Source of the DNA: JAVKSL01 sp050744225
GTDB lineage: Bacteria; Actinomycetota; Acidimicrobiia; Acidimicrobiales; JAJPHD01
NCBI GenBank assembly: GCA_050744225.1
Contig: JBOGGT010000076.1
Span: 70,229-134,228 of the forward strand
DNA: 64,000 nucleotides
Direction of reading: 5' to 3'
In this document: piece after piece, positions 55,241 to 62,817 of the stretch
How the letters are laid out: each line of letters starts with the position of its first letter
Numbering within the stretch: position 1 is the first letter of the stretch
Notes under the pieces: model-generated
Seen by the model: the letters and a program-made list of their open reading frames with translations, nothing else
Databases searched by the model: none
Told to the model about the DNA's origin: nothing
Translations under genes and position numbers: made by a program

Positions 55241-57553
55241 GTGAGGATTACCCGGCTGTACCTGCGCAACTACAGGGTCTACGAGGAGCCGCTGGAGCTG
55301 GAGATACCGCCGGGCCTGGTGGGCATCTACGGGGTGAACGGCGCGGGCAAGTCGGCGCTGCTGGAGGCAATCGCCTTCACCTTGTGGGGCAAGGCCCGGA
55401 CCAACAAGGACGAGGTGCGCACCGCGGGAATAGTCGGAGACTGCGTCACCGAGGTCGCCTTCGAGCACGAGGGCCATCTCTACGTGGTCCGCCGCACCAT
55501 CTCCGGGGCGAGTGCGACGGTTCGGGCCGAGGCCCACGCCGACGGGTCTCAGGTGTCAGAGGGGGTCAAAGACACCGCTCGCTACGTGCACTCGGTGCTG
55601 GGGATGGACGAAGCGGCATTCAAGGCGTCGGTCTTCGCCGAACAGAAGCAGCTGGCCGCCTTTTCGGTCCGCCAGCCCGCCGAGCGCCGTGCTCTGGTGC
55701 TCGGGCTTCTGGGGATCACCCCCCTCGACGCGGCGCGGGACCAGGCAAGAAGGGACGCCCGCGACGCGCACGCCCAGCTCGTTCAGATCCGCGCCGTGCT
55801 GGCCGACCTGGGCGCGATCGAGGTCGAGCTGGCTTCGGAGGCCGCCCTGGCGGTCGAGGCCGCCGAATCAGAGGTGCAGGCAGCGACAATCGCGGCGTCC
55901 GTGGCCGCCGAGGCGGCGGAGGCTGAGGCCGAGCTCCGCCGGCTGGATGCCCTTGGCCGACGCTACGACGCCCTCGTGGTGGATGGTCGCGCCCGGCGGA
56001 CCGAACACGATGGCTTGGCAGAGCGGGCTCAGCGACTGGAGGGCGAGGCCAGGGCGCTGTCTGAGGCGGAGGGTGCGTTGGCGGGCCTGGAGGCGGCCGC
56101 AACCGGGTTGGTCGGTGCTCGGGCTTGCCTGGTCCTGGTCGATACGGTCGCAGGCGCAGTCGTCGTGTTCGAACGAGCAGAGGCCGGAGTGCCAACTGAG
56201 CCGGCGCGGGTTGATCCTGATCGGTTGGCCGCGGTGCTGGAGCGGGCGCATACGACAACGGCTCGGCTGGCTGAGCTGGAGGGCCGTCGCTCGGCGGCAG
56301 CTGATGGGCTGGAGCGAGCCGCCTCGGGACTTGCAAGATCTGGTGAGCTCTCCGGCGAGGCCGACTGCCCACTGTGCGGCCAGGCGCTCGGCGGGGCCTT
56401 CGAGGCGGTGCAGGCTCACCGGCGTGAGGAGTTTGAAGCGGCTGAGGCCACCCTGGCCGCACTCCTCGACCAGTCCAGGTGTGTCGCGGCGGAGGCGGGC
56501 GAGGCCGATGAGGCCGTAGCGGAAATGAGGGCCGAACATGACGCCGCGGAGGCGGCGCGGATCGGTTGGGAGCGGGCCACTGGTCGTCTGGCCGATGCCG
56601 GAGAGCGCCTGAGCGAAGCGCTCGCCGCCGCCCGTGCCGGCGGCGTGGCCACCGAGGGGCTTGGAAGGGACCGAGCGGCTCTGTCAGCCCTACGGGATCG
56701 CTTCGCTGCCGAGGTGGGCGACGCTCAGCGATGCTCGGACGAGGCGGCGACCCTGCGGGGCCGCTTGGAGCGCCGTCAGGGACTGGACGCCGAGATGTGC
56801 CAGATCACCGCCCGTCTTGGCGAGCTGGAAACAGAGCTGGCCGCGCTCCGGGCGAGTCTGCGTGGCCTGGAGTACCAACCTGAAGCCCTGCTCGGTGCCG
56901 CTCAAGCCGCCGAGGCCGCCAGGGCAAGCGCCCAGGCGGCGCAGCGTTGCGCCCAGGCCGCCGAGCTGGCGGCGGCGACGGCCCAGGCGAGGGTGCACGC
57001 GTGCGTCCGTCGAGCGCAGGACGCCCGCCAGCAGCACCGACACCTCGATGAGTTGGCCGAACAAGCCCGCCACCTGGGGCGTACCGCCGAGCTGCTCGGG
57101 GCGTTTCGCAACGCGGTGGTGGGCAGCGTTGGACCGCGCCTGTCCTCTCAGGCCAACGACCTGTTCGCCGAGCTGACCGACCATGAGTACGACGGGTTGG
57201 AGGTGGACCCCGAGACCTACGAGATCAAGATCTGCGATCACGGCTCGACCTTCGGGATGGACCGCTTCTCCGGCTCGGAGACCGACCTGGCCAATCTGGC
57301 CCTGCGGGTGGCCATCAGCGAGCAGGTCACGCTGCTCTCGGGCGGGGCAGTCGGGCTGCTGGTCCTGGATGAGGTGTTCGGGCCCCTCGACGCCGATCGC
57401 AAGGAGCGCCTGGTGCTGGCGCTGGAACGGCTGAAGGGCCGGTTCCGCCAAGTCCTCGTGGTCACCCACGACCCAGAGATGAAAGAGCAGCTCCCGAGTG
57501 CCATCGAAGTCCTCAAGCTGCCCGGCCGGCGAGCCACCGCCCGGGTCTTGTGA
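55241..57553 (+). CDS. sbcC: Rad50/SbcC-like SMC ATPase
   Basis: 770 aa, short for the family. N-terminal Walker A YGVNGAGKSALLEAI, Q-loop FAEQKQLAAFS, long Ala/Glu/Arg-rich coiled coils (about 155-360 and 395-640), zinc hook CPLC (Cys376 and Cys379), C-terminal signature RFSGSETDLANLALRVA (usually LSGGE), Walker B GLLVLDEVFGPLD and H-loop VVTHD. The short coils suggest a reach smaller than E. coli SbcC. GTG start just after mre11. Confidence 0.94.
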   Translation: MRITRLYLRNYRVYEEPLELEIPPGLVGIYGVNGAGKSALLEAIAFTLWGKARTNKDEVRTAGIVGDCVTEVAFEHEGHLYVVRRTISGASATVRAEAHADGSQVSEGVKDTARYVHSVLGMDEAAFKASVFAEQKQLAAFSVRQPAERRALVLGLLGITPLDAARDQARRDARDAHAQLVQIRAVLADLGAIEVELASEAALAVEAAESEVQAATIAASVAAEAAEAEAELRRLDALGRRYDALVVDGRARRTEHDGLAERAQRLEGEARALSEAEGALAGLEAAATGLVGARACLVLVDTVAGAVVVFERAEAGVPTEPARVDPDRLAAVLERAHTTTARLAELEGRRSAAADGLERAASGLARSGELSGEADCPLCGQALGGAFEAVQAHRREEFEAAEATLAALLDQSRCVAAEAGEADEAVAEMRAEHDAAEAARIGWERATGRLADAGERLSEALAAARAGGVATEGLGRDRAALSALRDRFAAEVGDAQRCSDEAATLRGRLERRQGLDAEMCQITARLGELETELAALRASLRGLEYQPEALLGAAQAAEAARASAQAAQRCAQAAELAAATAQARVHACVRRAQDARQQHRHLDELAEQARHLGRTAELLGAFRNAVVGSVGPRLSSQANDLFAELTDHEYDGLEVDPETYEIKICDHGSTFGMDRFSGSETDLANLALRVAISEQVTLLSGGAVGLLVLDEVFGPLDADRKERLVLALERLKGRFRQVLVVTHDPEMKEQLPSAIEVLKLPGRRATARVL

Positions 57554-57566
57554 GCGAGCCGAGAGC

Positions 57567-58403
57567 TCAGGCGTCGCGCCGGGTCGCCATGAACGCAGCC
57601 AGGGCCAGGGTCGCCGCGGCCCACGCGCACAGCACCCCGAACCCGGCCCACGGTCCCAGGAAGGGGGCTTGGGTATGCATTGAGATCAGGGACCCTCCCG
57701 CATTGCTGGGGAGGACCTTGTCGAGCACGTTCTGCCAGGACGGAAGCAGCGCCGCGCTGATGCTGGGTAGCACCAGGATCAGTCCGAATAACACGGCGAT
57801 GCCTCCGGCGGTGTGGCGGATGAGGGCTCCGATCCCGAGTGCCAGCAGGCCCATCACGGCCAGGTAAAGGGCTCCGCCCACCACGGTGCGCAGCACCCCG
57901 GCTTGCCCGAGAGTAACGCTTGGGTAGTTGCCCGAGGACAGAATCGCCTGGCCCACGAAGAAGGAAATAAACGATGCCACCAGCCCGACCACAAGGGCGA
58001 CGGAACCAAAGACTGCCGCTTTGGCGGTGAGGAGCTCCCAGCGACGGGAGACTGCGGAGAAGCTGGCCCGGATCATGCCGGTGCTGTATTCCGATGCGAT
58101 TACCAGGACACCGAGCACTCCGAGCGAAAGCTGGGCAAAGAAAAGCCCGACCAGACTGAGCGTGGTGGGAGCGCCGCCCTGGCGGAGGTGATGCGCCCCG
58201 TAGGCGGCTCCGGCGCAAACTCCCGCGCTGATCCCGATGAAGGCCACCACGGTGACCACCAGGGTCCAGTATGTGGACCGCACCGAGCGCAGCTTGGTCC
58301 ACTCTGACCGGAGCACCCAGACGAAGCGGATCCGCCCGGCCCCTGCGGTGACCGCCGCCGGGGGAGTCGGAGCCACGGTCCCGGCGTTGGTTGAAGCGGA
58401 CAT
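57567..58403 (-). CDS. ABC-2 type exporter permease
   Basis: 278 aa, six membrane segments: STYWTLVVTVVAFIGISAGV, GLFFAQLSLGVLGVLVIASEY, and four more to WAAATLALAAFMATRRDA. The first helix is preceded by RSEWTKLRSVRSTYW, the hallmark of actinobacterial ABC-2 permeases paired with DrrA/CcmA-type ATPases. ATG 58403 lies 1 base after the ATPase stop; GTG 58433 is an alternative. Cargo unknown. Confidence 0.85.
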   Translation of the reverse strand: MSASTNAGTVAPTPPAAVTAGAGRIRFVWVLRSEWTKLRSVRSTYWTLVVTVVAFIGISAGVCAGAAYGAHHLRQGGAPTTLSLVGLFFAQLSLGVLGVLVIASEYSTGMIRASFSAVSRRWELLTAKAAVFGSVALVVGLVASFISFFVGQAILSSGNYPSVTLGQAGVLRTVVGGALYLAVMGLLALGIGALIRHTAGGIAVLFGLILVLPSISAALLPSWQNVLDKVLPSNAGGSLISMHTQAPFLGPWAGFGVLCAWAAATLALAAFMATRRDA

Positions 58404-58404
58404 G

Positions 58405-59412
58405 TCAGGCGCTTTCGCTGTTCGAGCGGTCACCGGAGGCGCCGCTTGGGTCGGCTGCCGCCAACCGCTTCTCCCCGGACCCGGATCCGCCGCCGTCAGC
58501 CCCGGACCCGGACCCGCCGCGGAACTCGACGCTGTCTCCGGTCAGCTCCATGAACGCCTCCTCCAATGATGCGGCCTGGAACGACAGTTCGTGCAACACG
58601 ACCCCTTCTGCCGCAGCCAACTCCCCCACGGCCTGCATGTCCATGCCCGAGATCGCAAGCGAGCCCCCGTCCTCGGCCGCCACGTTGGCCCCGCGCCGCC
58701 TGAGCTGGTCGGCCAGGTGGGCCGCGGCCGGGGTTCGCACCCTCACATAACCTCCCGAGCTTCGACGCACGAATTCGGCCACGCTGGTGTCTGCGATGAG
58801 CTTGCCCCGGCCGATGACGATGAGCTGCTCGGCAGTGATCGCCATCTCACTCATCAGGTGGCTGGAGACGAACACGGTCCTACCCTCGGCCGCCAGGGAT
58901 TTGAGCAGCTGGCGGATCCAGCGGATCCCCTCCGGGTCCAGACCGTTCCCCGGCTCGTCGAACAAGAGCGTCGACGGGTCGCCCAGCAGGGCGGTGGCAA
59001 TCCCCAACCTCTGGCCCATGCCCATCGAGAAACCGCCCGCTCGCTGGTGGGCCACGTCGCTGAGCCCGACCAGTTCGAGGACCTCGGTCACCCGTTGCCG
59101 ACCGATCCCGTTGGACTGCGCCAAACAGGCCAGGTGGTTGAAAGCACTTCGCCCACCGTGGATCGCGCGGGCCTCCAGGAGCGCTCCCACCTCGAACATC
59201 GGCTTGCCCAGGTCGGCGTAGCGCTTCCCGTTGACGGTGGCGCCCCCGCCGCTGGGCGCATCAAGCCCCATGACCAGGCGCATGGTGGTTGACTTGCCCG
59301 CGCCGTTGGGACCCAGGAATCCGGTCACGATGCCCGGACGGACCTCGAACGAAAGGTCGTCCACGGCCAGCTTGCGCCCGTAGAGCTTGGAAAGGTGGTG
59401 CGCCTCGATCAT
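58405..59412 (-). CDS. ABC-2 type exporter ATPase
   Basis: 335 aa. Walker A GPNGAGKSTT, signature FSMGMGQRLGIA, Walker B LLFDEPGNGLDPEG and H-loop VSSHLMSE. The DUF4162-like C-terminal part is followed by a Gly/Ser/Asp repeat tail (SGSGADGGGSGSG). ATG 59412 follows GAGGAGGG; the longer frame to 59496 has no support. Drug, lipid or peptide export are all possible. Confidence 0.88.
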   Translation of the reverse strand: MIEAHHLSKLYGRKLAVDDLSFEVRPGIVTGFLGPNGAGKSTTMRLVMGLDAPSGGGATVNGKRYADLGKPMFEVGALLEARAIHGGRSAFNHLACLAQSNGIGRQRVTEVLELVGLSDVAHQRAGGFSMGMGQRLGIATALLGDPSTLLFDEPGNGLDPEGIRWIRQLLKSLAAEGRTVFVSSHLMSEMAITAEQLIVIGRGKLIADTSVAEFVRRSSGGYVRVRTPAAAHLADQLRRRGANVAAEDGGSLAISGMDMQAVGELAAAEGVVLHELSFQAASLEEAFMELTGDSVEFRGGSGSGADGGGSGSGEKRLAAADPSGASGDRSNSESA

Positions 59413-59591
59413 CGGGAGCCCTCCTCGGGGGGAGCCTCCCCGGATGTGGTCCCTCTCGACCGGACTTGCCTGTCTGTGGGTTGCACAGCTTGCCACCTCC
59501 GCCGTGATCGTCCAGTCGGGATCAACGCTATTTGTACTCCCAGCTTAGCTTCCTGGGTTAGTCAGGTCAGTGCGCCTCGTCTGCGCAGGAC

Positions 59592-61112
59592 TCAGAACTG
59601 CAGAGCGGACAGCTCCGGGACGGTGTGTTCGGCGCGGGCCCGGGCCTCCAGCCAGCGACTCCGATCCACCCGGCGCTTGGGTTGGACCACGGCACGTGGT
59701 GCCCAGCGCGACGCGATCTCGTCTTCGTCTGCCCAGGTCCCGACCGCCATGCCGGCCAGGTAGGCGGCCCCCAGGGTGGTGGCTTCGAGCTCCGGCGAGA
59801 CCTCTAAGGGCCTTTGGGTTGCATCCGCCAGAGCCTGAAGGAATGTCGCATTCGCGCTCATGCCGCCGTCTACCCGCAGGGTCTCGATGCCCATTCCCGA
59901 GTCGGCGACTGCGGCTTCGAGCAGGTCGGCGCCGCGGTGTGCCACCCCCTCCAGAACGGCGCGCGCCACCTCCGCCCTGCCGGTTCCCTGGGTGATCCCG
60001 AGCAACAGCCCCCTTGCGCCGAAATCCCACACCGGAGCGCCCAACCCGAACAGCGCCGGCACGAACCAGAGGTCACCGCTGTTGGTGCAGCTGGCGGCCA
60101 GGGCGTCGGTCTCGGATGCCGATCCCACGATCCCCAGGTCCGATACCAGCCAGTCCACCGCGGCCCCAGCCGAGAGCATCACTGCTTCGACCCCCCAGCT
60201 CACGCGCCCGGCGCGACTCCAGGCCACCACGGGAAAGGTCCCAGCCGGCCCCCGATGCTCGAACCCGCCGACCGCAGACCCCGCGGACCCCGCGGACCCC
60301 GCCCCGCCCGCAGACCCCGCGGACCCCGCCCCGCCGGGCCGCAGGCGGCCGACGCACTGGTCGAGCATCCCACCGGTACCAAAGGTGGCTTTGGCCAGCC
60401 CGGCCTTGGTGCACCCCTGGCCGAACAGCGACGCCTGCTGGTCACCCGCGATCCCGGCGATCGGCGGAGCCCCGGGCAGGCAACGGGCCTCACCGATCAC
60501 TCCTGAGGAGTCCACGATCCTCGGCATCACCCCAGCTGGGATCCGCAGAGCCTCCAGCAGGCTGCCCGACCAGCGGATCCCTCCGTCGGGGCCTTGCGTG
60601 ACCAGGCCGGTCACCCCGGCGTTGGTGGGATCGGTCACGTGCAGGCTGCCTCCAGAAAGCGTCCACGCGAGCCAGGTGTCCACGGTTCCGAAGCACAGGT
60701 CCCGCGCCCGGTCCGGGTCCGCCATGTCCAGCAGGACCGCCAGCTTGGTGGCCGAGGCGTTGGGCGCCACCCGGATCCCCTGCGCCGCCAGCCCCAGGCA
60801 CATAGCGACGGTGCGCAGGTCCTGCCACCCGATCCCAGGCCCAACCGGCTCTCCGCTCGCCCGGTCCCAGACGATGGTGGTGGCCCGCTGGTTGGCGATG
60901 CCGACCGCCTCTACCGGCCCTCCGGCCTCCAGGGCGGTCCGCGCGACCGAGAGGGCCACCTCGGCGAGACGCCGAGCATCCACCTCGACGAACCCCTGCA
61001 TCGGCGAGCTGGGTCGCAGGACGCGGTGGACGACGTGCTCAACCGCCCCGGAGGCGCTCACCACCGCGGCCCGGACCCCGCTGGTGCCCGCGTCGACCAC
61101 CAAGATGCTCAC
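59592..61112 (-). CDS. glpK: Glycerol kinase-like FGGY carbohydrate kinase
   Basis: 506 aa. N-terminal DAGTSGVRAAVV phosphate loop, GIANQRATTIVWDR and GIGWQDLRT (glycerol kinase GNQRET and WQDxRT analogues), AGIAGDQQASLFGQGC, FGTGGML, and the C-terminal LRVDGGMSANATFLQALAD. A 9-bp repeat codes an AGSAGSAG insert at about 281-300. The neighbours glpD and a flavin oxidase support glycerol use. GTG start after GGGGGTAAGG. Confidence 0.88.
   Translation of the reverse strand: MSILVVDAGTSGVRAAVVSASGAVEHVVHRVLRPSSPMQGFVEVDARRLAEVALSVARTALEAGGPVEAVGIANQRATTIVWDRASGEPVGPGIGWQDLRTVAMCLGLAAQGIRVAPNASATKLAVLLDMADPDRARDLCFGTVDTWLAWTLSGGSLHVTDPTNAGVTGLVTQGPDGGIRWSGSLLEALRIPAGVMPRIVDSSGVIGEARCLPGAPPIAGIAGDQQASLFGQGCTKAGLAKATFGTGGMLDQCVGRLRPGGAGSAGSAGGAGSAGSAGSAVGGFEHRGPAGTFPVVAWSRAGRVSWGVEAVMLSAGAAVDWLVSDLGIVGSASETDALAASCTNSGDLWFVPALFGLGAPVWDFGARGLLLGITQGTGRAEVARAVLEGVAHRGADLLEAAVADSGMGIETLRVDGGMSANATFLQALADATQRPLEVSPELEATTLGAAYLAGMAVGTWADEDEIASRWAPRAVVQPKRRVDRSRWLEARARAEHTVPELSALQF
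60271..60340 (-). repeat. 9-bp minisatellite in glpK
   Basis: Repeated ccccgcgga / ccccgcaga units encode Gly-Ser-Ala repeats inside the kinase fold. Confidence 0.85.
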
Positions 61113-61125
61113 GCCTTACCCCCTT

Positions 61126-61143
61126 TTGAGTAATCTTGCTCAA
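61126..61143. promoter_or_regulatory. Short inverted repeat upstream of glpK
   Basis: ttgag-taatcttg-ctcaa, 5-bp arms, 14 bases before the glpK GTG. Possible operator for a glycerol regulator; weak evidence. Confidence 0.25.
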
Positions 61144-61193
61144 TGTTCGTCCATACCTTCACCCACTCCCGCCGGTGCCGCTTCGCCGAAGCC

Positions 61194-61240
61194 AACTTTG
61201 TTGACTTATTGACGGTTTTCGTCAATAAGTCAACAAAGTT
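61194..61240. repeat. Perfect 21-bp inverted repeat with GTTTT loop
   Basis: Left arm 61194-61214 (starts aactttgttgac), loop gtttt 61215-61219, exact complementary arm 61220-61240. It begins 14 bases after the stop of the flavin oxidase gene (minus strand). AT-rich against a very GC-rich background. Same loop as the hairpin at 41713-41755. Confidence 0.95.
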
Positions 61241-61254
61241 CGTCCTTTGGGGCG

Positions 61255-62817
61255 TCATTGCCAGGGCGAAGGCCCCCACGGCGAGTTCAGGCCCAGCTTG
61301 CCCGGGTTGAGGATGCCCACCGGGTCCAGCGCAGCTTTGAGTGCGCTCAGCGCGTCGAAGGCGGCGCCCAGCTCGGAGCGCATCCAGCGTGCCCGGTTGA
61401 GGCCTATGCCGTGGTGGTGGCTGATGGTACCGCCGGCCGAGATGGTGGCGGTCATCAGGGCCGCCCAGCAGGCCCGGTAGTAATCCTCGACCTTCTCAGC
61501 GCCAGGCTGGCCGGCAAAGGTGAAGTAGACGCAGCCTCCGTCGGTGTAAGCGTGGGAGCAGTGGGCGCTCGCGCCGATGGTCCCGCCCACGGCGGCCAGT
61601 GCCGCCACGCCCGAGCGGTACAAGCCGGGCAACCCGGACCAGCGCGCAGCCACCTCGATAGTGTCCACGACCAGGCCCGCCCCGTACAGGTCTCCGAGGG
61701 AGGGCACGTCGTTGCGGGTCCGAAGCCAGTGCTCCACCAGACTGTTCCGCCCGCCCCCGCCCGCCCCCGCCTGGCCCGGCCCCGTCTCGCCAGGCCCCGC
61801 TTGGCCCGGCCCCGCAGGTTCGCCGCCCGCCTCCCGGCACTCCTGGTCGAGGATGCCCATCGAGGCTCCGACGATCGCCTCGTCCCCTTCGTCGAGCGCC
61901 ACCAGCGCGCAACCTGGCGAGATCCCCAGTGATCGCGCCGATTCAGCCTCGTCGTACAGGCGCAGCACGGCCGGGGTGGCGCCTCGCCGGAGCGTCAGCC
62001 GGCAGGCCTCCAGGCCTGCCTCGAACGACTCGAAGGTGTACGCCGCGCTCAGCTCGGTCGGGGGCAGCGGGTGTGCTCGGAGCAAGGCACTGGTGATCAC
62101 CCCGAGGGTGCCCTCGCTACCTACCAGGCACCGGGTCAGGTCCGGTCCGGTGGCCGAGCGCGGAGCCCGCCCGCCGGTGTGGATCACCTGGCCGCTGGCA
62201 AGGACCACCTCCAGGCCCGCCACGATGTCTTCGATCTTGCCGTAGCGGGTGGAGTACTGGCCGGCCGAGCGGCAGGCCACCCAGCCTCCCACGGTCGACA
62301 GCGCCATGGACTGGGGCCAGTGGCCGATGGTGAGCTGGTAGTCCCTGCGCAGCGGGTCCTCCAGGTCTGGCCCGAAGGTCCCCGCAGCCACCTTCACGAG
62401 CAGTGAGGTGTCGTCTACCTGCATAATGCCCGCCAGCCCACACATGTCCAGGGCCACCCCGCCAAAGGCGGGCACCGACGCGCCGCAGACCCCGCTCCGA
62501 CCGGCCATGGTGGTCACTGGTACCTCCGCCTGGTTGCAAAGGTAGAGCACCGCTGCAAGCTGGGAGGTGTCGGTCGGTCGGGCCACGACGGAGGGCAGGG
62601 CTGGGACCTGCCCGCCCAGCGCCCAGTGAACCGCCAGCGGCCACCAGTCCCGAGATGCGTCGGCGAGGGAGTCGGGATCGGTGTCCACCTGGGCGCAGGC
62701 GTTGCGCAGTGCACGGAGCAGTCCGTCGCTGACCGCGACAGTTGGTCCGGCGAGCCTGGCTCGGGCAGGACGGCCGCCTGCCGCCAGCGCAACCACCGGC
62801 GTGGGAGAGCGGGTCAC
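61255..62817 (-). CDS. FAD-binding oxidase, GlcD / alkyldihydroxyacetone-phosphate synthase-like
   Basis: 520 aa. FAD_binding_4 (VPVTTMAGRSGVCGASVP, GTFGPDLEDPLRRDYQLTIGHWPQSMALSTVGGWVA in part, GPDLTRCLVGSEGTLGVIT) and a C-terminal oxidase domain ending HHHGIGLNRARWM then DPVGILNPGKLG. The HHHG motif is shared with alkyl-DHAP synthases and some glycolate-type oxidases. Between glpK and glpD it probably acts on a glycerol-derived substrate. A Gly-Pro-Gln-Ala repeat is at about 328-355. ATG-type start overlaps the glpD stop. Confidence 0.82.
   Translation of the reverse strand: MTRSPTPVVALAAGGRPARARLAGPTVAVSDGLLRALRNACAQVDTDPDSLADASRDWWPLAVHWALGGQVPALPSVVARPTDTSQLAAVLYLCNQAEVPVTTMAGRSGVCGASVPAFGGVALDMCGLAGIMQVDDTSLLVKVAAGTFGPDLEDPLRRDYQLTIGHWPQSMALSTVGGWVACRSAGQYSTRYGKIEDIVAGLEVVLASGQVIHTGGRAPRSATGPDLTRCLVGSEGTLGVITSALLRAHPLPPTELSAAYTFESFEAGLEACRLTLRRGATPAVLRLYDEAESARSLGISPGCALVALDEGDEAIVGASMGILDQECREAGGEPAGPGQAGPGETGPGQAGAGGGGRNSLVEHWLRTRNDVPSLGDLYGAGLVVDTIEVAARWSGLPGLYRSGVAALAAVGGTIGASAHCSHAYTDGGCVYFTFAGQPGAEKVEDYYRACWAALMTATISAGGTISHHHGIGLNRARWMRSELGAAFDALSALKAALDPVGILNPGKLGLNSPWGPSPWQ

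Noticed and set aside
53308..55269. 653-residue open frame antisense to herA and mre11
   Set aside because: Composition of a shadow; spans two real genes and their junction.
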